Positions 53,012 through 63,077 of a DNA stretch of 64,000 nt are shown piece after piece; within the stretch, counting starts at the first letter, position 1, and each line of letters begins with the position of its first letter. Both the position numbers and the translations under genes were made by a program. This DNA comes from Aphanomyces cochlioides (Eukaryota > Oomycota > Saprolegniomycetes > Saprolegniales > Verrucalvaceae), in assembly GCA_019828595.1 (NCBI GenBank), contig JAHQRK010000044.1, forward strand, positions 62,001-126,000, read 5' to 3'. The notes under the pieces were generated by a model. It was not told the DNA's origin. It did not search any database and saw only the letters and a list, made by a program, of their open reading frames with translations.

Positions 53012-54949
53012 TTACAATCTACTGTTAAAAGCAAGAATACGAACTTGGTCGGGTACTTTTTGGGGGGCCCATCTTGGATCATACTTTTCCAATACGTTGG
53101 CGTCCACAACTTGGCTTATCTTGAACTCTTCCAACTTTTCTGGCTTGACAACGAAATAGATCTCGACTTTCACTTCCTTCTTCATGCCAGCAGCTACAAG
53201 CTTCGACAGCACTGAATCAAAAAATTCCAGCTTGAGATCGTGCTTGGCTGCTATCGTCAATTGGATGAAGATAACTTTTGTGGCCACCATGTCAAAATAC
53301 AAAGCATCATAACCTCCTTGGTTCCACTTGACGGGTTTCAGCCACTTTTTATCAGCACAAATGTGATGCTCCTCTCCTTCACCTGTCGTCTTGAAGTTCT
53401 TCGTTGGGTCAAAAACATAGACATCAGTCATGGGTAGTTGAACCTTTTCTGAATTTACGTCAATGAGTTCGACTTTCTCTTGCTTTACTGATGCCAAAAA
53501 CAGCCATTCATACAAATAGCCATGCATTGGAGGGGTTTTTGCCGCACCAAGATTGTTTGCTAATTCAACAATAGTGTCCTTACCCGACGCATTCACAAAG
53601 CAACTGAGAGCATATTCACTCACGGCATACCGTTCACGGTTCTTGTCCAATCCATAGAGTCTGTTGATTTCATTCTTGTGATACATACCGACGCAATACT
53701 TCACTAGGTCAGCCTTGTTCGGTGTCGATTCAACAGCTTCTTCGATTAGCAACTTGATGGCGTCTGTTGAGAATTCAAACATGTATCGACATGAGCCACC
53801 AGCGTAGTAAAACTTTTTATCGATCATGTCGTTCAAATAACCATCAGCAGATGAACGTGTTTCTTCATTCACGTCGGAGGGAGGGGTTGCTTCCAGATTG
53901 ACCTTTACCGAATTCAAAAATTCTTGATCTTGAACGGCGATTCGGTATTCGTTTCGTGTCCAGGAATACATGAAGAAAAACTCAATACCATCGCGAATGA
54001 CATCGGTTGTATTTGTCTTCCCAAGAGTTGACATGGAGGAGCAAATCACAAGACGATCACTTTCTTTGAGTTGTCCTTCGATATTTCGGAAGACTTCGAT
54101 GTGATATTCGTATTCGTGGAATCCATCCAAACACACAAGAAGTGGTTTGTTATCATGAGATCTTGGCAGAATAAAATTCCGGCTACAATCGCGCCAAGCT
54201 TTTTTCGTTTCCATGTCCAGAAAGCGTGCAGAAGTCAGCTTCTTCAAATGGATCCAAATTACATGCCATTCTTTACGATTCAATGATGCCACATAACTCA
54301 GTGTGCACATGGATTTTCCCGTACCAGGGGGTCCAACAATGTAGCCTTTTTTCTTCTCTGCAATCACTCGATCGTTCAAAAACTGCCATAGCTCTTTGAC
54401 TTGAGCGCGAGGATACAGCATGATGTCTTTTTCAAGTCCAATATATGACCACTTCAACAATGCACGTGGTATCATGACATATCTTCCGCTGATGTCAATT
54501 TGCGGAACCTGTGGTACTGGTTCCGGGGGAAGCACTGGTGCCGGTACAGGGAGAGTTTCTGATACTTGAACAGCATCGACGTCCACACGTTGCTTCTTGT
54601 GAGGATATTCCAAAAATGATTTAGTGGGAACAACCACCAAGAGAGCCTCATCTTCATTCAAGCCATATTGGGTCATTTCTTCGGAATCACCGTCTTCGTT
54701 TGATTCAGTTCTTTTCTTTTTTAGCAGTCCTTCAGACGATTTGAGAGAAACGGGATTCATCTTTGACTTCTTGACAACGAGATCTGTTGGTTCGACTCCA
54801 TTCAAGTGAGTCCTCTCATATTTCTTTTGGACAACATGCCTAAAGTCGTCGATATCATTGCTACGGTCCATCGTAACTTTGGTCGCCGCCGACAGCTCCG
54901 TATTGCTAGCATCAACTAGGACACACCAGACGCGGAGCTCATTTGTCAT
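53012..54949 (-). CDS. Crinkler (CRN) effector, intact, 645 residues
   Basis: The only uninterrupted CRN here. Residues 1-60 form the ubiquitin-like header (MTNELRVW start). The LLVVVP motif at 103-108 marks the header end, followed by basic KKQR at 118-121 and a Pro-rich linker. The NTPase has Walker A GPPGTGKS (206-213), Walker B LLVCLDG (Asp275) and a CSSMSTLG segment. A LKFYYAGGSC-like signature (here DKKFYYAGGSC) follows. The C-terminal nuclease-like domain (about 470-600) has Glu481 in a YEWLF helix, Asp548/Asp553 in YDALYFD and Gln563-x-Thr565 in FIQLT. This is the NTPase plus REase arrangement described for Crinkler-RHS-type effectors. No conventional signal peptide is evident, as in other saprolegnialean CRNs. 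Leader motif at 54959-54970. Activity and host target are unknown. Confidence 0.92.
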   Translation of the reverse strand: MTNELRVWCVLVDASNTELSAATKVTMDRSNDIDDFRHVVQKKYERTHLNGVEPTDLVVKKSKMNPVSLKSSEGLLKKKRTESNEDGDSEEMTQYGLNEDEALLVVVPTKSFLEYPHKKQRVDVDAVQVSETLPVPAPVLPPEPVPQVPQIDISGRYVMIPRALLKWSYIGLEKDIMLYPRAQVKELWQFLNDRVIAEKKKGYIVGPPGTGKSMCTLSYVASLNRKEWHVIWIHLKKLTSARFLDMETKKAWRDCSRNFILPRSHDNKPLLVCLDGFHEYEYHIEVFRNIEGQLKESDRLVICSSMSTLGKTNTTDVIRDGIEFFFMYSWTRNEYRIAVQDQEFLNSVKVNLEATPPSDVNEETRSSADGYLNDMIDKKFYYAGGSCRYMFEFSTDAIKLLIEEAVESTPNKADLVKYCVGMYHKNEINRLYGLDKNRERYAVSEYALSCFVNASGKDTIVELANNLGAAKTPPMHGYLYEWLFLASVKQEKVELIDVNSEKVQLPMTDVYVFDPTKNFKTTGEGEEHHICADKKWLKPVKWNQGGYDALYFDMVATKVIFIQLTIAAKHDLKLEFFDSVLSKLVAAGMKKEVKVEIYFVVKPEKLEEFKISQVVDANVLEKYDPRWAPQKVPDQVRILAFNSRL

Positions 54950-54958
54950 CTTCAGGAT

Positions 54959-55032
54959 TTGCGCGCGAAAGAATTTATGACCTGTCTTGTCGCAATTATG
55001 CCTTTTGAAGATGATATATCATCTTTCAAAGG
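54959..55032 (-). promoter_or_regulatory. CRN leader motif and palindrome
   Basis: TTTCGCGCGCAA at 54959-54970 (minus), ten bases before the ATG, and a 32 bp palindrome at 55001-55032. Same arrangement as at 42707-42780. Confidence 0.5.
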
Positions 55033-55389
55033 ATATTCAACTGAACAGTGGGAATAGTGGGAATAGTGGGAACACAAGGTTTTGATTGGTCAAAACAATC
55101 CGGATCCGGATAACATGGTCATCTGGTGGATTGATAATCAGGGTTGTATGAGGATGATCCCTGATCCACGAAAAATTAAGCCTCAAAGTGCCTCTAAAAG
55201 ATATGTAGCAGTCATCGACTAGCTATACTAGATGTTTGTATATTTGATGTGAAACACAGATCTGATGCAACGTGACAGATCGACTCATGTTCCGTCGATC
55301 TCTTCAATAATTAATATTCAACGCATAAAATTGGAAAGGTGTAACGTGACACATAGCCAATCGAATCAAGCAAAGTACGTGTCGCAAAA

Positions 55390-55572
55390 CCGCAGACATC
55401 ACCAACGAATTCAGGAGGGGTTTACCTCGAGAACCCTCCTACAGCGCGCAGCTTGGAGGATCTTGGTCATTTGTTCATGGTCGTGGGCTTCAAGACAAGT
55501 TAAGGATTCCTCCATCTTTGGGGTTTGATTGGCATCAACCAGGATATACCAGACGCAGAGCTCACTTGCCAT
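55390..55572 (-). pseudogene. Crinkler header stub (inverted copy)
   Basis: MASELCVWYILVDANQTPKM start at ATG 55572, then non-CRN sequence to a stop. Divergent from nothing recognisable on its right; leader motif at 55582-55593. Confidence 0.65.
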
Positions 55573-55764
55573 CTTCAGAAGTTGCGCGCGAAAAGATAAT
55601 TCTGCCCTTTCTCTCTTTCGCTGTTCTGCTTGTTAAAATTGATATAATATCTTTCACGATGGCTCGTTATTGGTCGCTGGAGGGTGCGGTATGTGCCTAT
55701 TTTTGCTGGCAAACAAAAAACATCCATTTATTGCTTTTAATGCAATACAAACACAATCGAACTA

Positions 55765-56618
55765 TCCCATTGAATGGAGTAGTACATCGGCTTTTTGGCC
55801 ATTTCCAATTTGAGCTTTGAATTCCAGCATCAATATCTCTTTGATGCACGAGCTTCCAGAAAACACATCGAAGCGAGACTTCTGGGGGATAACTGGGCGT
55901 GGTAAATCAATAAACTGCGTACTTACTGGAGCTGGCCCAAAGCTTCCCTGAAGCTCATCCATGGCTGTTGCAAATGCATTGGCCTTGACCCACGCCTTTG
56001 CACGGCTTATCTGCCAGTTCTTTTTGAAATGATTCCCATATACCCACGAGAGCTGGTGACCACTCATACGTCAAGACAAGAGTACTAGGATCTTCTGCAG
56101 TCACTTCCAAGGAACCAGACTGGATTCCCCACATCAATGTCAGTGCAACACCAACAAACCATTCGCGTGTAGAGCTGTCCATATAGGAGACAATGAGATA
56201 TCAAGGGTTGCGCAGAGGTGTTCTCACTCGTGCTCATTGCAAGCCGTGGATTCAAAGTTGGTGCAGATGCCATTCCAAGCTGCGGAATATCGCAGTCATT
56301 CCCGTCGGATTCCATGATTGCTCGGGCTGTTTTAGCTCGTTTTGTTGAAAGACGTAGATCTAGAAAACAAGATTAACAGAGTATTCATGCAGCCGACGAA
56401 CTGTTTGCCATTTTGGTGTTGCGTAAATGCAAAGCAAAGACTTGATTGTTGTAGTGTTTGAATACTTCAGGAGCTAGGGCTCGTGCTTCTTGTGGTTCAA
56501 TAGATCCTTTGATCTTCCCTTCTTCAACAAGGGACTGGAGTACTCTCTGGGCTTCGCAGTCGGCTGTCCAGCGTGCGGCCATTCCTCGAATGATTGAAAA
56601 TGGCGAATTATCCGACAT
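55765..56618 (-). pseudogene. Candidate Harbinger accessory protein, frame-broken
   Basis: From ATG 56618: a Trp-containing helical N-terminus (IIRGMAARWTADCEAQRVL, then FKHYNNQVFALHL) that resembles Myb/SANT-like DNA-binding regions. A probable 42 nt intron ends at TTTTCTAG near 56361. Then comes an acidic middle part, and a C-terminal SRAKAWVKANAFATAMDELQ region. An intron at 55882-55926 (GTAAGT...CCCCAG) precedes the last exon (KSRFDVFSG...HSMG). Two changes of frame between about 56190 and 56020 suggest decay or unrecognised introns. It is divergent from the transposase at 57264, the usual two-gene plan of Harbinger elements. The functional assignment is inference. Confidence 0.5.
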
Positions 56619-57263
56619 TTTACGGATACTTTGTGCATTCTCGCGCCTTTTTCTGTTGACCCTCCATTTACAATATTTCGATTTTATTTTAAATCTTTAC
56701 ATTTGTGTCGACAACGTAGTTATTTTAACTATAATATATGACGAAAAGTTGTCGAATGTTTCCAACATAGATGACTAGAAGTTCCACGTAGCTCGACTTG
56801 TGCTCGTTTGAGGTCGGATATCTTGGCTCCAGCAAAGTTTCTTCTCAATATATTGAATACTAAGGTTACTGAGGTTGTATTTTTCAACTTGAGAAGGAAA
56901 GCAACGTCTATATCTCTCTGGTTCGCGAGACATTTACCCGTCAAGTACGTTATATTCTCCATTTCGTCGACTTTTGAGATCCAACCACACATACTACAGT
57001 TCATTCTGCTTGTCGATAATCATGGCATTATAAAGACAAACTGTGCGTCTATACCCTGGTGAATTTTCGTGAGATGAAACATCACCGACGTCCCGCAGCT
57101 TCGCTCAAAGTCGTGTACTTTCTGCGCTAGTCAACGAAATTTGTCAAAATATATGACAAAAAAAGAGCAAATTTTGACTAAAATTTATGACAGTTTTATA
57201 TTATTTTGTTGAATAATAAAATAAGTGTGATGCAAATTTTATATACAATCCTCCTGAGTCAAC
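56619..57263. other. Region between divergent Harbinger genes
   Basis: Presumed bidirectional promoter. A 91-codon minus frame (56729-57004, ATG start MNCSMCGW) is present but has no recognised relative and is not called. Confidence 0.4.
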
Positions 57264-60200
57264 ATGATGAACTGGAGCTCATTGGATCATATGAGTGAAA
57301 TCGATGAACTAGAAGAAGAAATACACGACTCGGCCATGAGTATGCTCCGTCGAAATCACAACAACCCGAATCTAACGGGCTGTCCCCGCCGTTTTCGGTC
57401 TCTGTTCGGAGTTGATCAGCATATTGTCACACTGCTATGGATCGAAGATGATCATCGCCCAACTCAATCAGCCCCATCACATCTCTTGTGGACCCTTATG
57501 TTTCTCAAGGTCTACGCAACTGAAACAGTACACTCAGCAATAGCTGTGACCGATGAAAAGACCTTTCGGAAATGGGTATGGATGTGGATAGATCATATTG
57601 CTCATTTCAATGCAGTAAGTCCAATATCCACAGTTAACATCTCATACGCTCTACCGTATTTCGGGTGTAGCTGTAACTACAAAAATGTCGCCAACTTGAA
57701 GCAAAAATGGTTACAGGTCAAACCAAAAGCCTGAATCGCTGCCGACATCAGCTAGTATTATCATTGGCAGAAATACATAGAAATATACATGAAAATTGGT
57801 GACGAAAGTGCACTCTTCATTCATCCTTTGACCATGCCCCCGAGGAGAGCCAAGACTCAAGGATCACGATGCGGTATGGCTTGTACATGATCTCGTTCCT
57901 TCACCGCTTGCAACGCCAACAATATCGACAGCCTTAAGCTCCATCGTCAATCGCATACTCACAATATATTTCTAGGATTTTTAGTGGTCGAGTTTTGACC
58001 AGTCATGTCCATTTTGGTTACAGGTCAAACCAAAATCGATAAATGTATTTTAATGGGAATTCCCCGGATAGCCTGTACGGTGATTCACATGCAATATTTT
58101 TATTGGCTGAAATTATGGGGAACTGGGAACTGGCCAGTTTCGAATCACACGGACGAAGGTCGTGAGCTTCATTTGGCTCACTCGTCGAACACGGCCCAGC
58201 GGCATGCGATTCAAGCGGTCAGCGAACGAAGCTACAGCAGAAGAGAAGACTCCCGCGACAAGCTGGTACGACGGACTTCTCTCGAGTTCTTGAATCTGAT
58301 ACTCATCAACATTAGCAATCAAACATCTCATTGCTCTGCGCCAGTCGGACAGCAATTTCGCTTGCTTTGTGGTAAGATCATGGGTCTTGATGTGTCTAAA
58401 TGGTATCGAAAGAGATGACGACGAGCCTAGCCACCACAATCGCCATGCAGTGTCCAAGTCAGCAGCAGGAAACACAAACGTTTCAGGAAGGCGCCACCAT
58501 CGTCCACCCCAGTTGTAAAGCGTAGGCTGTTGAGTCACATTCGCGTGCACTTCGTCACGTTGGCGTAATGAATCATTGCCGACATTCATTGACCGCAGTA
58601 CATTAGACAGAGTTTCCTCGAGCAAATTTCTTGTAAGAACACCAGAGGTACCACCGTAATATTTGAACAAAGCCTCAACAATAGATTTCACCTCGATAGG
58701 CATAGACAACAACAATCGATACATGTCTTCAATGCGAGCATGAATGGAGATGAGTGGGGGAATACCTGTTGGATGAAACAAAGTTGATGTTGTCGTCAAG
58801 TAAGGTCGAACACTTTCAATCATACGTACATCTGCAAATAACGGTGTCGCTAGTAGTTGATGAGCTGCTGGCAAAACAGACACCAAGAAATCCCAATGAT
58901 AGGCTAGAGAAGCCAAACACAAAGCCAATACACCATGTAGTTGAGGACAATTTCACCAAAGAGAAGGAAACATTATCTCCACAACAGAAGCCACAACTGC
59001 ATTCGCATCTTTAGAGAAGTGGGGTGGGAGGCATGCGAACTTTGAACTAGACAATGGTAATCCTGCAACAACTCGTCCCACATACTGGTCGCCAGCACCA
59101 TCATAGTGCAGGTATCTTTCCATGACGTGTCCGAGCGTCCAGCCGCAACGAATACAGACATTCACAATGCTTGGTCCTGAGGTACAACCAGCAATCACAA
59201 ACGTGGCTGCTCCTTTCCGTATTGAGTGAGTGCCAACATCTTTTGACAAACCATCTTGACATTCATTTGCTAATCGCGCCAGACTCTTGCTGAAACGGTC
59301 TCGCTGGTTTGACCCAGGAAACAAGGCACCAGCACCATGTTGAGGATTGCAAGCAAGAAATATACCAAGAGCAAGGAAGACACAAACATTCGGCTCGTTG
59401 GGGTTGGCATAAAGGTGCTTTGGGTCTCTACGTTTGTCACCAGTCTGGTCTGTCTTGGATTTATAAAACACACATCCCAAGGCGTCGTTCTCGTGTGAAA
59501 AATGGTTCAACTAAAAAGACTCCGTTGACTTCGACCGGCACATTAAGTTCCATGATAAAATAAGAAACAAGTGCGTAAATCCTGTGTTGAGCAAAAGTAA
59601 GCTGCGAGAGCAAAAATCGACGTAGTGCTGAAATCTGAGAGGTCTTTTGCCACTGTCTTTGAGAGATCCTGCCTGGGATTCTGAGGCATGCATTCGCCGC
59701 ATGCCTATCTCATATTAAGATTATAAACATGTCAATATCTACCTTGAAAAATGCATTTGATGTCTGTTCCGAACCCTTCAGGGAGTCGAACATTCTTGCG
59801 TTGGTAGTAATCCTTCATAGCTGATCGATAACTTGCCAGAGTCCCAGGTTTACACTTTGTCGTGGTGTATTTGTGAAGTATGAATTCTGCAAAGTCCTCG
59901 TAGCGGAACAAGCTGAGGTCAATTGAACCATCATCTGTAAGCATTGCACTTCTACCAGAGGCACGGAGCCACAACTCTACTTGTCTCAATCCACTCCTGT
60001 AGTTTTTCTTTGTCTCGATCGACAAGCGATTGTCTCTGAAGTCTCGGATTGATGTAGTGTGGCAATCTTGGGTACCTTCCATGCTAAACGTCAATGACGC
60101 TCTATTTCTGTCCACTCAAACTGCACCGAATATTTATCCGAAAATTTCGTATAATATATTTTGATTCAAATTGTATGACTTGTTGTATGATGATAAAAAT

Positions 60201-60881
60201 TTGATGGCGATAAGATTGGAAATATTTTCCGGGAATTCAATACATTTTCCAAATAGTATCCGACTTTTTCTGGTGAATGGTTCATGTATGAAGTTTCGGC
60301 TCCGAATGGTTTCAGGTCAAACCGAGAAAAATGTAGTTACAGCAGCACCCGAAATACGGTAGATAGTGTGGGAACATCGTCTCATGAACGCTTGTCAGGG
60401 TGCGACTTTGTTTGTGTCCCTTGACGGGGTAGATTTTAGGATCAATGAGCCCCAGCCATTCGACAGGATGTGGTATTCGCACAAGTTTCGAGGCGCTGGA
60501 CTGCGGTATGAGGTTGCATTGTGCATTCGGACTGGTTACATTGTTTGGGTGAATGGTGGCGTTCCCTGCGGTAGTTGGCCCGACATTACGCTTGCTCGCA
60601 GTGCTTTTGTGTATGCACTTTCACGAAATGAAAAGGCTTTAGCAGATCGTGGCTACTATGGTGACGATAGATTTATCACGCCCAACTCACAGCGTGGTAC
60701 GACTCAACGGCAAAAGCAAATTATGTCTCGCCACGAAACGGTAAATGCTCGATTGAAGCAATTTGGTGTCCTTGCCCAAGTCTTTCGATATCGTCTTGAT
60801 TTGCACCCGTTATGCTTTCATTCTGTGGCCAACATTGTCCAAATTACACTTGAAAATGGTTCCCCACTTTTCAGCGTTTAA
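57264..60881 (+). CDS. Harbinger/IS5-like DDE transposase, two exons
   Basis: Exon 1 is 57264-57614 (117 codons) and exon 2 is 60363-60881 (172 codons and stop). The intron 57615-60362 has donor GTAAGT and acceptor GGTAG, phase 0, and contains a Crypton. The spliced 289-residue protein has an N-terminal LLWTLMFLKVY / FRKWVW helical region. Catalytic residues can be assigned in SLDGVDFRI (Asp), SWPDITLARS (Asp) and SRHETVNARLKQF (Glu), the DDE_Tnp_4 pattern. The joint reads FNA-IVWEHR, as expected for the family. No lesion was seen, so the transposase could be functional if the 2.7 kb intron is removed. Element ends were not found. Confidence 0.8.
58013..60320 (-). mobile_element. Crypton-type element inside the transposase intron
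   Basis: Bounded approximately by direct copies of GGTTACAGGTCAAACC (58013-58028) and GGTTTCAGGTCAAACC (60308-60323); a further copy is at 57708. Cryptons move by tyrosine recombinase and leave no terminal inverted repeats, consistent with none being seen. The exact ends are uncertain. Confidence 0.65.
58113..60082 (-). pseudogene. Crypton tyrosine recombinase
   Basis: Start ATG 60082. A 38 nt intron lies at 59705-59742 (GTAGAT...GATAG). N-terminal core-binding region is ETKKNYRSGLRQVELWLRASG. The catalytic domain has Arg in WNLMCRSKST, Lys in YKSKTDQTGD, THSIRKGA (H-x-x-R), and a RYLHYDGAGDQYVGR box with the nucleophile tyrosine. The C-terminal part (58928-58113) has the GCR1-like domain typical of Cryptons: YNWGGRWWRLPETFVFP, AWRLWWLG, SDWRRAM. 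Two nonsense codons interrupt it, TAG at 59511 just after SKSTESF and TGA at about 58953 between the two domains. Confidence 0.9.
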
Positions 60882-61003
60882 GTAATTGAGTCCTTTATGA
60901 TAACCCACATATAGACTTCAATATGCATTGAAGACAGTCCCCAGAATGCTATTTCCCGCAGCCTCCTGTCCACGACCAAAAATATCATGTCAAACATGCG
61001 AAA
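60882..61003. other. Short intergenic
   Basis: Promoter-side flank of the zinc-finger gene; nothing specific recognised. Confidence 0.4.
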
Positions 61004-62014
61004 ATGATGCGACAACAAGCGCAGCGTCAAATCAAGCAGCAGCAAAAAGAGGAGACTAAAAAGACCAAGGCTGAAATCAAGGAAGTTGTGCAGACTCTAA
61101 AGGGTGTGGAGAAGTTCAAGAAGAAGTACATGAAATTGGACATGACGGAGCGCATGCTCTGCAACCATTTCATTCGGAAAAAGCCACAGACAGTGCCGAA
61201 ACCCATCTTTCCCAATTGGGTCAACTACGTCGTCTACGTCATGTGTGCCTCCATCGATGGCTTTGCCGCTTGGTTTGTCCTCCAGTTTTCATTTACAGTT
61301 GGTGGTGATGTTGGCGACGCATTTATTAGCTCAATCCTCGTGGGTCTTCTCACGACATGGCTGATCAGCCAACCGATCTCAATTTTCTTCAAGATGGGCA
61401 TCATGCCTGTCATTGCGACCTCTCTTTTGATTAATACCGGCATCTTTCAGTCGCTCAGCACTGAATCGTTTGCTCTTGGGGCGACTGCAGCTGCAACTGT
61501 CGGCATGGCTGTTGTCGTGCGACGACGGGAGAGGAAAGCTGAAAATATTCCGCCTCAACTTTCTCCAGATATGAGTCAAAAGGTGCAACCGATTCTTGGC
61601 CCTTCGTCCGATGTCATCATGAGAGGTCAAGCAGGTTCTTTCATGTACAGACCTGATGCCAACACGACGGAATATGACTGCGAATGCGGGCTGACTATTC
61701 CAAAGGTAGAGAAAGACAAGCATCTCGAGTCGGAATGCTCGCATCGCCTCGTGCAATGCCGAGCCGGTTGTGGCATTTTCCTCCAAGCCCGTGCTTGTGA
61801 AAGCCACGAAAAGAGTCGTTGTCGTCTTATCATGTGTACATGTGGCAAAATTCTTCCGAAACAAAACCTTCGAAAGCATCAGCAGTTTGAATGCAAGCTC
61901 CAGCTTGTTGTGTGCCGATTTGGACGCGGCAAAACTCTCACCCGAACGACGAAATACCGTCATGAGCATGCTGAGTGTGCTTTGCGACTAGGGTTCGGAA
62001 GTATACGAGTATAG
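61004..62014 (+). CDS. Membrane protein with TRAF-type zinc fingers, C-terminally truncated
   Basis: 336 codons. Residues 1-45 are Gln/Lys-rich and likely coiled coil. Hydrophobic segments at about 75-97, 108-132, 133-150 and 157-175 suggest a four-helix membrane module. From about residue 215, TRAF-like fingers CECG...C, CRAGCG...C and CTCG...C follow, then a fourth whose second Cys is Arg (CRFGRGKT). The frame leaves family sequence after HAECALR and ends eleven codons later inside a MITE (61989). The paralogous fragment at 51432 shows that a fifth finger and more sequence once followed. The two ATGs at 61004 and 61007 are equivalent. It may be a signalling or ubiquitin-ligase-related membrane protein; function unknown. 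Confidence 0.8.
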   Translation: MMRQQAQRQIKQQQKEETKKTKAEIKEVVQTLKGVEKFKKKYMKLDMTERMLCNHFIRKKPQTVPKPIFPNWVNYVVYVMCASIDGFAAWFVLQFSFTVGGDVGDAFISSILVGLLTTWLISQPISIFFKMGIMPVIATSLLINTGIFQSLSTESFALGATAAATVGMAVVVRRRERKAENIPPQLSPDMSQKVQPILGPSSDVIMRGQAGSFMYRPDANTTEYDCECGLTIPKVEKDKHLESECSHRLVQCRAGCGIFLQARACESHEKSRCRLIMCTCGKILPKQNLRKHQQFECKLQLVVCRFGRGKTLTRTTKYRHEHAECALRLGFGSIRV

Positions 62015-62677
62015 TTTGACATATTATATCATGTATAGTGGACGTATATTATACGATGTATTGCATTCCATGTTGATCCATTCTGAACCTGGACTGCACA
62101 CTTAAAAAAGAAAATCCAAGACGTCGTCCACAACACTTTTTAGATGACTTATTGTCGTAGCAGTTGACTTTCTTTTATACATTGTGATTGGTGTAAATCG
62201 ACAAGCCTCTCATGCCCATTTTACTTTCTTCGTCACCAGTTCGTCTTAATGCCAGAGAGGGGTTCTGCTCCCCCACAGCTTCACCATCCTAGACTTTGGG
62301 GCCACTGGAGCAAACTCCATACAAGGGAAAGGCCATTGCACTGTGTCAAAGTTGCTCTTGCTGTGCAAGAATACTAAGCTATTTCTGGTAAATATTGTGG
62401 CTACAAACTCATTGGTGTGAAGCTCAGTGCTACCTCAGCGCGACTTATTTGCCACTACAATAAGGTGGCGAGATGTACACTGATAACACGAGAACGACCA
62501 GCTCTTGTTTAAGGAAGTGCAAGTCGATCTTTGCGGGATCCATCGGAGCCGCGGTGGTTAAACGACTCCTCAAAGCAACGCATGCACAGTGTATATTAAA
62601 TAATAGTATACAAATTATACGTGTATAAAGACGTATACGTAGTGCTCTATACACGTATAGGTATAAGGCGAACCCTA
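61989..62677. mobile_element. hAT-like MITE, 689 bp
   Basis: Inverted ends TAGGGTTCG / CGAACCCTA, followed by TATAC-rich subterminal repeats on both sides. Flanking 8 bp are TTTGCGAC (61981-61988) and TTTACGAC (62678-62685), a duplication with one mismatch. An 8 bp duplication and TAGGG ends fit hAT. The related gene at 51432 reads straight through this site (CTTTACGGCCGACGGAATGT), and GACCGACGGAATGT resumes after the element here. No coding capacity. Confidence 0.82.
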
Positions 62678-62685
62678 TTTACGAC

Positions 62686-63077
62686 CGACGGAATGTATAT
62701 AATGACGGCAAATGATAGGATTCCTATCACACCATATAACGCAATATGATTGGAAGTTAATGTAATGAATTGACTAGATGTCTGACAATGTTGCAACGTT
62801 GAACCTCGTGGAGCTTTGCCAGTTGAATTTGCCATCGGTGTCAAAGACGGAAAAGACATACTTTCGATTACACTTAGCACTTTGGGGTATCGACATACGC
62901 GCTCGTTGTTTCCGATTTTTTGTCATACACAGTATTATTACACCTGCACTGATTCTAAGTGTAATTTGCAAACAGAAATTGTGATTCTTCATGCATCCCC
63001 CACCATCTACTTTCAGTTAAATAGTAGCTCGTAGAGCGATCGTAAATTCAAACAGTCCACACAGAACATACAGTGTA
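62686..63077. other. Unassigned stretch between MITE and Tc1 element
   Basis: Only about 12 bp of zinc-finger gene sequence follows the MITE; the remainder matches nothing else in the window. Short frames on both strands are not convincing. Confidence 0.4.

Larger units (their letters stand above)
54517..55650 (-). repeat. Inverted repeat C, right copy
   Basis: Inverted counterpart of 42136-43222: promoter and first 145 codons of the intact CRN, the upstream palindrome, and the header stub. It has about 60 bp of extra sequence near 55385-55445. Confidence 0.9.

Noticed and set aside
56729..57004. 91-codon minus-strand frame starting MNCSMCGW
   Set aside because: It has an ATG, but it sits in the divergent promoter region, matches nothing recognised, and overlaps an equally long plus-strand frame.
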